NCBI RefSeq assembly: GCF_029931775.1
Contig: NC_079318.1
Location: forward strand, 79,085,614-79,149,613
Direction: 5' to 3'
DNA: 64,000 nucleotides
DNA from: Euleptes europaea
Lineage: Eukaryota > Chordata > Lepidosauria > Squamata > Sphaerodactylidae
This document shows, piece by piece, positions 41,190 through 51,300 of the stretch; the stretch's first letter is position 1; the number at the start of each line of letters is the position of its first letter. The notes under the pieces are model-generated. The model saw only the letters and a program-made list of their open reading frames with translations. It was not told the DNA's origin and made no database searches. Position numbers and translations under genes: made by a program.

Positions 41190-41404
41190 GTGTGTGTGTG
41201 TGTAAAGTGCCGTCAAGTCGTAGCCGACTTCTGGTGACCCCTTTTGGGGTTTTCATGGCAAGAGACTAGCAGAGGTGGTTTGCCAGTGTCTTCCTCTGCA
41301 CAGCAACCCTGGTATTCCTTGGTGGTCTCCCATCCAAATACTAACCAGGGCTGACCCAGCTTAGCTTCTGGGATCAGGCTAGCCTGGGCCATCCAGGTCA
41401 GGGC
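41190..41404 (-). repeat. 5S rRNA-derived SINE with TG repeat
   Basis: A reverse copy following a short TG run; AAAGTGCCGTCAAGTCGTAG to CCTGGGCCATCCAGG. Confidence 0.85.
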
Positions 41405-41409
41405 TAGCT

Positions 41410-42640
41410 TGAATATAATATGGTTTTTTTTGGGGGGGGGGAATAATGCCAAGAGAGAAGGAGAGGGCCACATCTGAGAATCTAGGCAATTGGCATAGGT
41501 TTTGTGTGTGTGTGTGGGGGTGAGGTATAGAACATGCAAGGGTGGGGGAAGGATGTTTAGAAGGGCATCTAAAGTATGGTTGAAAGAAAGGCACAAATCC
41601 TGCTATACCGATTGTTTAGTATGCTGCAGGGGGCCAATCTATGAAGCTACAGGAGGCTAGGAAGTGTATCTGAATGCTTTATGTATTGGGGAGTGGGTTG
41701 AGAGACTGCATTCAGGGGAAAGGTCTTGCCAAGGGGGCAGAGACCCAGACGTTCTAGGGTGCTGAGGAGGAAGGATAAGACTGGGTGTGAGTGCTAGGTT
41801 TTGCAGGAGAGGGTCTAGTCCTTGCTATTTGGATTAATTTTGATTTATTCATCAGGGTACTCTTTGGGGGGGAGGTTGAAGCTTCTGGGAAGTGGTTGTT
41901 GGGCATTTTGGGTGCTCTGACTAACACCCATGGAAACTGTATATTGAACTTGCATTGGGTGAGGGGGTGAATAAGGCAGGTGAGGAGCATGTGAATTGAG
42001 GAAGGGGAGGAGGCTGACATCTAAGTATTTGAGGGAAAGCAAGCAACATTTAGCTAGTGCTAAAAAAAATGCTGCATCTTTCCCCCCTTAATGCAACACA
42101 TTTTGCAAAAAAAAAAAAAAAAAGATAAACAAAGGCAACTAAACGAACAAGAATTGGATCGGAGGAGTCAGGAATGGGGGGGGGGACACACTGGACACAC
42201 AGAAAGATGGGGGCGGATAAGGAATTTCGAGACATCCCAGGGATTAAAGGACACCCATTCAAATCTGAGGTGTTGGTGGTGAGTTGAACTAAGGACCACC
42301 CTGCTAAATTTGGAGATTGGATTAGGGTTAGGAATTAAGGACACTGAGATGGATTTGGGGTGGTTGGTAAGGAATGGAAAGCAGAGTGGGGCGAGGGGGG
42401 GGAGGGGAGACACAGGAATTAAAGGACACCCCTTGGAATGAAGGCAGCCCGATTAGGGGAACGGATCAATATGGAAACATAAAAATCCAGAGGAGCCCTA
42501 ATCATATCTGGAGGGAGTGGAGAAGGGAATGAAGAGCCAGGGAGAGGTGATGGAGAGGGGATGGTTTAAGGATGCCCAGCCCGATGTGGGGGTTGAGTGA
42601 GGGATGAAGGGAGCCCCTTGCAGATTTGGGGAGAAATGGA
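41410..42640. other. G-rich plus strand beside the PELI3 CpG island, no gene
   Basis: About 1.2 kb in which the plus strand is strongly rich in G and poor in C. No SINE or LINE is recognised except the edge at 41404. Overlapping reverse frames are composition artefacts. Confidence 0.5.
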
Positions 42641-42649
42641 GAGTTGGGT

Positions 42650-43140
42650 ACCCTAGGGCGGAGGGGGAGACAGACAGACCGCGAGTGGGGGAGGGGGGTG
42701 TCCAGACGGACAGACAAAACGCAGAGACTTGGCTAAAGTGCGGAGACGGGTGGGGTGGGGGGTGCTGAGCGAGGCATCTCTCCTCCCTCCCTGCCCTCCC
42801 TTCCCCATTGCACCCCCCCTCCCGCCGCGTCCTCCCTCCCCCCGCCCCAGGGTCGGGGGTCTCTCCGGCTCACCCCTCTGCGCGTCCCCCCCGCTCCCCT
42901 GCGGCGGGTCCCTGCTCAGCAACCGCCTGCGCAGGATGGAGAGCCCTGCGCTGCCGAAGGAAGGAGGCGCATCTGCTGCTGCTGCTGCCGCTGCTCCGGC
43001 GCCAGGCGGGATCACAGGCTCAGCTCCCCCCCCCCCCCAAGTCTGCAACACACAACACACACCCAGAATCCGAGAGGGGAAGGGAAGGGGGACCCTGCCC
43101 GGCCCCTCCTCTCTCCTCCCCCCCCGTCTAGGGTAGCCCT
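42650..43140 (-). promoter_or_regulatory. CpG island, probable PELI3 promoter and noncoding first exon
   Basis: Dense CpG and GC-rich DNA upstream of the PELI3 start codon. On the minus strand a good donor (GGG then GTGAGCC) would end a noncoding exon at 42874 and pair with the acceptor at 37818. Inferred from composition and the need for an upstream exon. Confidence 0.5.
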
Positions 43141-43173
43141 AAGCATGCCCCCCACCAGCTGCATCACAAAGCA

Positions 43174-43175
43174 GA

Positions 43176-43208
<33 letters not shown>
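43174..43208. repeat. GA microsatellite
   Basis: About 16 GA dinucleotides next to the PELI3 CpG island. Confidence 0.9.
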
Positions 43209-43210
<2 letters not shown>

Positions 43211-43611
43211 CGGCGGGGGTGGGTGGGGGCATGTTTGTTTATTGTCTTGCAGGTGCAAACGCCTGGAAAAAGCTAGAACAGATGGGGATGGAGGGGTGGA
43301 GTGGGGGGGGGTGTCCAGGGAGCGAGGGAAGACAGAGAAGGAAACGATTGGATCCCGAGAAGCAATGCCTGCGAGAAAGAGCCAGGCGTGCCTCACTTTC
43401 CCCGGGGGCGGGGGGCGGAATAAGAGACAAGTGCTACAGATAGCATCACCCCATCTCAGTACAGAACAGAAGAACAAAACAACAGGGGACCCAAGATCAT
43501 CCTCGGAATTTGACAGGCGAGGAGCAAAATAAAACCTGATGATTATATGCCATCGGTTTGCAAATACTAATTCCTGTGTTGGTGCTCAGTATATTAATAA
43601 TGTATAATAAT

Positions 43612-43637
43612 TGTATTATTATTATTATTATTATTAG
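43612..43637. repeat. ATT microsatellite
   Basis: About eight TTA/ATT triplets. Confidence 0.9.
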
Positions 43638-44255
43638 CATAGAATTGTTTGAAGAAAGCCATCCCGACCCCACACCACCTAAAGTTTAACACAGAGGTTC
43701 AGTGGTACATGGGAACATTATAATGCTGTTATTATGCCAATAAAGGTTTATGGTATGGTATAATGATACATGAGCTGAAGGAATAATTGGGTGGGGTACT
43801 GGGCGTACAGAACTGGGAAACCAGCCTGAAGAAGCGCAAGATGGTGTTTGAAGATTAGTGATGGGTGGGGTGGGATATTAATTGAGGAGGCAGGCTTAGG
43901 GTGGTAGCGCAGGATCCGGGGGAGGAGTGCCGGTTTTTGTATGAGGAAGTAATAGACCCCCCCCAATTATATTGATTAAAGAGAAGGATTTCTCCAGTTA
44001 TTCCCTCCCTCCAGTTATTCCCCACCAGCCAGTTTCCCTGTAAATCACCCCCCTTCAAAAGAAGTATTTAGAGTGGGGTGGGGTGGAGCACAGTCTGTGT
44101 GCAGAGCAGGAAAATCTATTTCAAGCCTGCCAGAAACTGCCTTCTCTCCCTTGTCTTTGCATAACAAGCTGTTCTCCTCCCAGAGCAGGAGCCCTGAGAC
44201 TCAGTAATCTGCGTTCACACAATCAGGAAGGGTGCGGGGGAGGAAGGAAAAGCTG

Positions 44256-44385
44256 TATGGCATGCAGAATGTCCCAGGTTCAATCCCTGGCATCTCCAGT
44301 TAAAGGGACTAGGCATGTAGGTGATGTGAAAGACCCCTGCCTGAGACCCTGGAGAGCCGCTGCCGGTCTGAGTAGACAGTACTGA
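44256..44385 (+). repeat. tRNA-Ala-like SINE, type A, part 1
   Basis: Begins in the anticodon arm (GGCATGCAGAATGTCCCAGG). It is interrupted at 44386 and resumes at 44552-44613. Confidence 0.75.
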
Positions 44386-44551
44386 GTAGACATATTGTCC
44401 CCACAATCTAATTTCAATAAAAGATAAAGCGTCTTTTAAGCAGAGGTTGGATGGCCTTCATTCGGGAGTGCTTTGACTGTGGGATCCTGCATGGCAGGGG
44501 GTTGGACTGGATGGCCCTTGTGGTCTCTTCCAACCTTGTGTGATTTTGTGA
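44386..44551 (+). mobile_element. CR1-type LINE 3' end inside a SINE
   Basis: Contains GGCAGGGGGTTGGACTGGAT and TCTCTTCCAACCTTGTG, the CR1 3' signature. Its left edge shares ACATATTGTCCC and AATCTAATT with 47761-47790. Confidence 0.65.
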
Positions 44552-45061
44552 ATACTGACTTTGATGGACCAAGGTTCTGATTCCGTATAAGGCAGATTCA
44601 TGTGTTCATGAGTATGAGTAACTTCAGGCAGGCATCTTTTGCGTTCTCCATAGGAAGCCATAGTAGTAAGCTTCAGGGCCATTTGGTGAGGATAGAGGAT
44701 GGTAGGCTCAGGACAGATGTAAGAAAATCCTTCTTGGCACAGTGCTCAATTCACTGGTGGAACTCAATGCCACAAGATGTGGTGAACTGGTTTAGATGTC
44801 AATAGCCATGATTACTAAGCAGAGGCTCAGGTTTAGAGGCAGCCTAGCTCTAACACTGGTTGCTAGAAGAGGGCTATACTTCTGCCCTGATTGGGCATTG
44901 CCTGGAAATCGCTGGCTAATCACAAGGAAAGAGATAGCTGGACTAGATGTTCCTTTGGTCCCATCTATCAGGAGGGAAGGCAGCATGGTATAGCCTGGAC
45001 TCATCAGTTCTTGGAAGCTAAGCAGGTCAGTACTTGGAAAGGGGCTGTGGCTCAGTGATAG

Positions 45062-45262
45062 GGGAGGGGCTGTGGCTCAGTGGTAGAGCATCTGCTTGGC
45101 ATGCAGAAGCCCCCAGGTTCAATCTTCGGCATCTCCAGTTAAAGGGAGTAGGCAAGTAGGCGATGTGAAAGACCTCCACCCGAGACCCTAGAGAGCCACT
45201 GCCAGTCTGAGTAGACAGTACTGACTTCGATGGATCAAGGGTCTGATTCAGTACAAGGCTGT
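45062..45262 (+). repeat. tRNA-Ala-like SINE, type A
   Basis: Starts GGGGAGGGGCTGTGGCTC. A short duplicated head lies just before it (45044-45061). It abuts a reverse BovB end at 45263. Confidence 0.8.
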
Positions 45263-45520
45263 GTGTGTTAAGTGCTGTCAAGTCGCTTCCGACTCATGGC
45301 AACCCTATGAATCAATGTCCTCCAAAATGTCCTGTCTTTGACAGCCTTGCTCAGATCTTGCAAATCGAGGGCTGTGGCTTCCTTGACTGAGTCAATCCAT
45401 CTCTTGTGGGGTCTTCCTCTTTTCCTGCTGCCCTCCACTTTTCCAAGCATGTCCGACTTTTCTAGTGACTCTTGTCTTCTCAATGAAGTGGGGCCCTTAA
45501 ACATTAGACAATATGTTTAA
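45263..45520 (-). mobile_element. BovB LINE 3' end
   Basis: A reverse copy encoding KVEGSRKRGRPHKRWIDSV then RTFWRTLIHRVAMSRKRLD. It abuts the type A SINE at 45262. Confidence 0.8.
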
Positions 45521-45547
45521 AAATAAAAAAACAATAAACATTAAACG

Positions 45548-45630
45548 ATAGCCTTATTGTTGTGGGTGGGCCCCCTTTGTCTCCTGGCAACCAGGAGAAA
45601 AAGGGGCCTCACCCACAACTATAAGGCTAC
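45548..45630. repeat. Hairpin beside the tandem array
   Basis: Arms of about 38 bp (TAGCCTTATTGTTGTGGG and its near complement) around CTCCTGGCAACCAGGAG. Confidence 0.7.
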
Positions 45631-45633
45631 CAT

Positions 45634-47729
45634 GAAGATAATTCACAGTGGGTAGCCGTGTTAGTCTGTCTGCAGTAGTAGAAAAGGGCAAGAGTCCAGG
45701 AGCACCTTCAAGACTAACCAAAATATTTTCCGGTAGGGTATGAGCTTTCTTCACAAGGTTGATGGATTTCCATTCTGTACGGCTAAATGTGGTGCCTTCC
45801 ATGAAGATAATTCACAGTGGGTAGCTGTGTTAGTCTGTCTGCAGTAGTAGAAAAGGCCAAGAGTCCAGTAGCACCTTAAAGACTAACCAGAATATTTTCT
45901 GGTAGGGTATGAGCTTTCTTCACAAGGTTGATGGATTTCCATTCTGTATGGCTAAATGTGGTGCCTTCAATGAAGATAATTCACAGTGGGTAGCCGTGTT
46001 AGTCTGTCTGCAGTAGTAGAAAAGGGCAAGAGTCCAGTAGCACCTTAAAGACTAACAAGAATATTTTCTGGTAGGGTATGAGCTTTTGTGAGCCACAGCT
46101 CACTTCTTCAGATACAGCTAGAATGTGAATCCATCTGTCTTCTTCACAAGGTTGATGGATTTCCATTCTGTATGGCTAAATGTGGTGCCCTCCATGAAGA
46201 TAATTCCCAGTGGGTAGCCGTGTTAGTCTGTCTGCACTAGTAGAAAAGGGCAAGAGTCCAGTAGCACCTTCAAGACTATCCAAAATATTTTCCGGTAGGG
46301 TATGAGCTTTCTTCACAAGGTTGATGGATTTCCATTCTGTACGGCTAAATGTGGTGCCTTCCATGAAGATAATTCACAGTGGGTAGCTGTGTTAGTCTGT
46401 CTGCAGTAGTAGAAAAGGGCAGGAGTCCAGTAGCACCTTAAAGACTAACAAGAAAATTTTCCGGTAGGGTATGAGCTTTCGTGAGCCACAGCTCACTTCT
46501 TCAGATACAGCTAGAATGTGAATCCATCTGTCTTCTTCACAAGGTTGATGGATTTCCATTCTGTACGGCTAAATGTGGTGTCCTCCATGAAGATAATTAA
46601 CAGTGGGTAGCCGTGTTAGTCTGTCTGCAGTAGTAGAAAAGGGCAGGAGTCCAGTAGCACCTTCAAGACTAACCAAAATATTTTCTGGTAGGGTATGAGC
46701 TTTCTTCACAAGGTTGATGGATTTCCATTCTGTACGCCTAAATGTGGTGCCTTCCATGAAGATAATTCACAGTGGGTAGCTGTGTTAGTCTGTCTGCAGT
46801 AGTAGAAAAGGGCAAGAGTCCAGTAGCACCTTAAAGACTAACAAGAATATTTTCTGGTAGGGTATGAGGTTTCGTGAGCCACAGTTCACTTCTTCAGATA
46901 CAGCTAGAATGTGAATCCATCTGTCTTCTTCACAAGGTTGATGGATTTCCATTCTGTATGGCTAAATGTGGTGCCCTCCATGAAGATAATTCCCAGTGGG
47001 TAGCCATGTTAGTCTGTCTGCAGTAGTAGAAAAGGGCAGGAGTTCAGTAGCACCTTCAAGACTAACCAGGAGCACCTTCAAGACTAACAAGAACATTTTC
47101 TGGTTGGGTATGAGCTTTCGTGAACCACAGCTCACTTCTTCGTGAACCACAGCTCACCTTAAAGACTAACAAGAATTGGTTCTTGTAGGTTATCCGGGCT
47201 GTGTAACCGTGGTCTTGGAATTTTCTTTCCTGTCGTTTCGCCAGCAACGACGTTTCCACGACGTTTCGCCGTGTTAGTCTGTCTGCAGTAGTAGAAAAGG
47301 GCAGGAGTCCAGGAGCACTTTCAAGACTAACCAAAATATTTTCCGGTAGGGTATGAACTTTCTTCACAAAGTTGATGGATTTCCACCTAACTGTGGTGCC
47401 CTCCATGAAGATCATTCCCAGTGGGTCGCCGTGTTAGTCTGTCTGCAGTAGTAGAAAAGGACAGGAGCCCAGGAGCACCTTCAAGACTAACCAAAATATT
47501 AGTCTGTCTGCAGTAGTAGAAAAGGGCAGGAGTTCAGTAGCACCTTCAAGACTAACCAGGAGCACCTTCAAGACTAACAAGAACATTTTCTGGTCGGGTA
47601 TGAGCTTTCGTGAGCCACAGCTCCCTTCTTCAGATACAGCTAGAATGCGAATCCATCTGTCTTCTTCACAAGGTTCGTGAGTCAATATTCTGGTTAGTCT
47701 TGAAGGTGCTCCTGGACTCTTGCCCTTTT
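45634..47729. repeat. 2.1-kb tandem array, 393-bp dimeric higher-order period
   Basis: Units beginning GTGGGTAGC start at 45648, 45817, 45986, 46210, 46379, 46603, 46772, 46996 and 47421. The spacings run 169, 169, 224, 169, 224, 169, 224, so short and long units alternate. The long unit has an extra 55 bp (GAGCCACAGCTCACTTCTTC and what follows). From 46996 on the order is scrambled, with a foldback piece at 47167-47265. A 15-bp direct repeat CTATAAGGCTACCAT (45619-45633, 47730-47744) flanks the whole array. Confidence 0.9.
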
Positions 47730-47819
47730 CTATAAGGCTACCATTTAATTTGTATTTTTAACATATTGTCCCGTCCCCCCCCCCAATCTAATTCCAATAA
47801 AAGCCAAAGGTCCGTCTCA

Positions 47820-48360
47820 TCGGTAGGCGCTCTCAAGGGCATCGGGGCAGCCTCCCCGCAGGCTTCTCCGGTCCCTCCCTGCTCAGCCGCCTCTCCCAGC
47901 CCAGGATGTTGCATCACGGCCGGGGCTCGGCTCCCTCCCAGCTCCGGCGCCTGCTCCTTTGCACCAGCCCAGCCCCACGGCCGGGCGGCGGCGCTTCCTG
48001 CGGGGCCAGCGCGAGAGGGAAGCTCCGGCGGCGGCGGCGGCGGCACCACCTCCACCATGGACAGCCAGGGCCGCCGCGTGGTGGTCTGCGACAACGGCAC
48101 CGGGGTGAGCGTGCACGGCGGGGGGGGGGGACGGCGTCTCCCGGGCTGCAGCGGGCGGGAGCCTCGGAGCCGCTTCCCCGCCCCTGCTTTCCCCCCATCC
48201 CGGTCCCCTGCGGGCAGCTCTGAGCCGGGAAGTCCCCGGCTCGAATCTCGGCGGGCCCGGCTAGGTGGCCTTAAGCGACCCCCCCCCTTCGCCCAGCCCT
48301 GCACGTCGGGTGTGGGTTGTGCGCCGGCGCGCTCGGGAGGGTCCCCCGTGGAAAAGGATG
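47820..48360 (+). promoter_or_regulatory. CpG island and probable promoter of the Arp2 paralog
   Basis: Very GC-rich with dense CpG, including a GGC run just before the start codon, and enclosing coding exon 1. Long frames on both strands here are composition artefacts. The transcription start is not determined; it lies between 47.8 kb and the ATG. Confidence 0.7.
48057..48104 (+). CDS. Arp2 paralog exon 1 (residues 1-16)
   Basis: The ATG follows CTCCACC, a good Kozak context, inside a CpG island. It encodes [16 protein letters not shown], the first phosphate-binding loop of the actin fold. Donor GTGAGC, phase 0. Confidence 0.93.
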
Positions 48361-51300
48361 TGATGTCCTTGGGCCAAAACGCACGGTCGCTTCATCTTCC
48401 TTTCATCCCTGTTTTAGCCAGGATCGAACTCGCATTAGGCGAAACGCACGATCCTGGCTGAATCCTGGCTGAAACAGGGATGAAAGGAGGATGAAGCGAC
48501 CGTGCGTTTTCGCCCCTTGTTGCAATCTGACAGTGTGGCCATTTATTCATGGAAGGTTTTGCCTTGGATTTGCCACTCTCTAGAGGCACATTTCGCCCAT
48601 CCGAATTCTCAAAACTCTGCATGGGGGCTTATTGTTGAGTTTCGAGAATATGAATGGGGGAAAAGTGCATCTAAAGAGTGGCAACTCCAAGGCAAAACCT
48701 TCCATGAGTAAATGGCCACAGTGTGTAAAGTGCCGTCAATTCGCAGCCGACTTCTGGCGACCCCTTTTTGGGGTTTTCGTGGCAAGAGACTAACTAATAC
48801 CCAACAGTTTTGCCAGTGCCTTCCTCTGCACAGCAACCCTGGCATTCCTTGGAGGAATCCCATCCAAATACTAACCAGGGCTGACCCTGCTTGGCTTCTG
48901 AGATCTGACGAGATCAGGCTCGCCTGGGCCACCCAGGTCAGGGCTAATCTGACAGACGTGACACCAAAGCCAAAGGGAGGGGAGAAGACGCCATTTCGGG
49001 TACCAGATCTTTGAACGCTTCTGAATACTGGATGGTGGTGGTAGTGGTGATTGCCTCTGGTCATGAGCAGAAGGCCTGTGAGAAATCACAGTTGGTCACC
49101 TGCCTATATCTGGGAAGGTGGGACAGGCCTTTGGAAGTGTAGTTTCCTGACTAGACCGGCACCCCCACCCCCAAAGGAAATTCTGTGTACATTTTCGGAA
49201 AGGTCTTTTAATCAGTTTAGCTAATCCTCCAGCGCATGCAGAGTTTCCCTGGATCAGCTGTGGGTGATAGATCTGGGGCCTTCAGTTAACAGGGGGGATT
49301 CATACCCACACAGTGAGAGCAATGTCTGAAAACTTTGGATGTCTGAAAACAGCCCATTAAGGAGAACCTTAATAGAGCATCAAAAGCAGAAATGTTCTCC
49401 AGTAGTTCCTTTTTTGTTCAGTTCAAATGTATTTGCTCAGTCCGTTGAACACAGCAACACAAGATGTGTAGAAATATTCCAAGAGTGCAAAATAAGAGTT
49501 GATCCATGTTGGCACCTGTGAGTCATGCAAAATGATGTCTACATCTGCAGTCTTTTCTCAGTTTCTGGTCCCTGTCATTCCAGCAATTGTTTAAAGCTTG
49601 AGCATCAAACCTTTTGTATGTAAACGCTTCTTGTGCAGTGTAGACAAGAACGCGCCTTTGTACTCCACATCAATTAATCCACTCCTTATTATGCTTGGAT
49701 AAGAATTTGTAGGGGGTTGCATTTGCCAGAGAAGTTGATCCTTCCCAAACAACATTCAACCAATTAGCCTTGTTCACAGCCTAGGTTAGGGTTTCCCAAT
49801 ATGGTGCCTGTGGGCATCATGGCATCTGCAGACACCTTTCCTGGTGACCCACAAGTGTTTTTGTCACCTCCAGGCTGGACGGTCACCTCCAGGCTAGACT
49901 ACTGTAACTCCCTCTACATAGGGCTGCCCTTGAGGCTGACACGGAAGCTCCTTGTAAGCCGCTCTCAGCCCGGCCTCAGCTGGGGAGGGAGGGGTAGTAA
50001 GCTGAAATAATAAATAAATTTTTTTAAAAAAAGTGGGCAGGGACAGCAGGGGCTTTTGCCCAGCAGGGCTTCTGATTGGCCATTTGACATCTAATTGGCT
50101 GTGTAGATTTTTTAAAAAGTTGCTTTTGGCAGTAGCTGCCACCGCGGCGCAAGGATCCTCACTGTATGAAGACAAGCTGTGTGTATACTAGAAAAAACTT
50201 TTGAACAACATGTTCCTTTTCAAAGACATCCTGCTAAACAGAGCTTCTGCCTGAAATATTGAATAGTTACTGCTGGAGTTATGCATGACCTCCCTCCCAG
50301 AGATTTTGTGGCTGACTCTGCCTCTTATTTATTATTTATTTATTCCAAATGTATAGCCCACCCTCAATTCCCAGCCAAGCCGGGCTCAGGGTGGGTAACA
50401 CTCTCTAAAATCATATAAAACCGTAAAACATCGAAGTTAAAAACATAACATCATAACAACTAAACAGCAAGATGGCATTCAAATAACCCAGTCGCCACTG
50501 TGGAACTGGATTACAGCAGATCACCCCCACAGATACCAAGAGCGGTTGGCATTGTGTGATTTCGCCCACCATCCAGTGGCAGAATTCCAAAGATGCCCAC
50601 AGGCTGAAAGAGGTTGGGGACTCCTGGTCCGGGTGGTCAAAGTCTGAACTCCCCTCCCCCGACCCCTTTCAATTCATGTCGATAAGTGAAATAGAAATTC
50701 TGATCTGTATTACTGTTTGTTAGTAGAAAATGAGGGTGCGGGGTTAGTTATTCCAGTGCGTAGACAGTGCATAGGCATATGATCTTGTGTGTATGATGCC
50801 CATACCAAACAAAAGCAATAATTGGAATGAGGCCTGTAGATCAGGGTTAGGGTTGCCAGGTCCCTCTTTGCCACCGGCAGGAGGTTTTTGGGGCGGAGCC
50901 TGAGGAGGGTGGGGTTTGGGGAGGGGAGGGATTTCAGTGCCATAGAGTCCAATTGCCAAAGGGGCCATTTTCTCCAGGGGAACTGATCTCTATCGACTGG
51001 AGATCAGTTGTAATAGCAGGAGATCTCCAGATAGTACCTGGAGGTTGGCAACCCTAATCAGGGTGTGGAGTGGGACTAGCATAATGTGGGCCACAGTTTG
51101 CGGAAGTCCGCCCACTATTTCTCCAATTCAGTACCCGTGAGAGATTTTTGTTGTTGTTCTGACTTTTGCTCATGCAATATCTCTAGGGCAAGATCCAAGA
51201 GTCGGGAGATACTGAGTATACATTTTTTTTAGCAGCAAGAAGGCTCACAATCCAGTTTTCACACAGTTCCCTGGTCAAGATGCTGCGTTTGTTCTCAAGA

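Noticed and set aside
42729-43276. Overlapping Pro/Arg-rich frames of up to 173 codons
   Set aside because: Produced by CpG-island composition; low complexity and no family features.
45554-47150. Repeated 62-codon minus-strand frame (MEGTTFSRTEWKSINLVKK) in four copies
   Set aside because: It recurs because the DNA is a tandem repeat whose 393-bp period is divisible by three; no sign of a protein family.
47738-48461. Frames of 188 and 231 codons around Arp2 exon 1
   Set aside because: CpG-island composition; the real coding exon is only 48 bases here.
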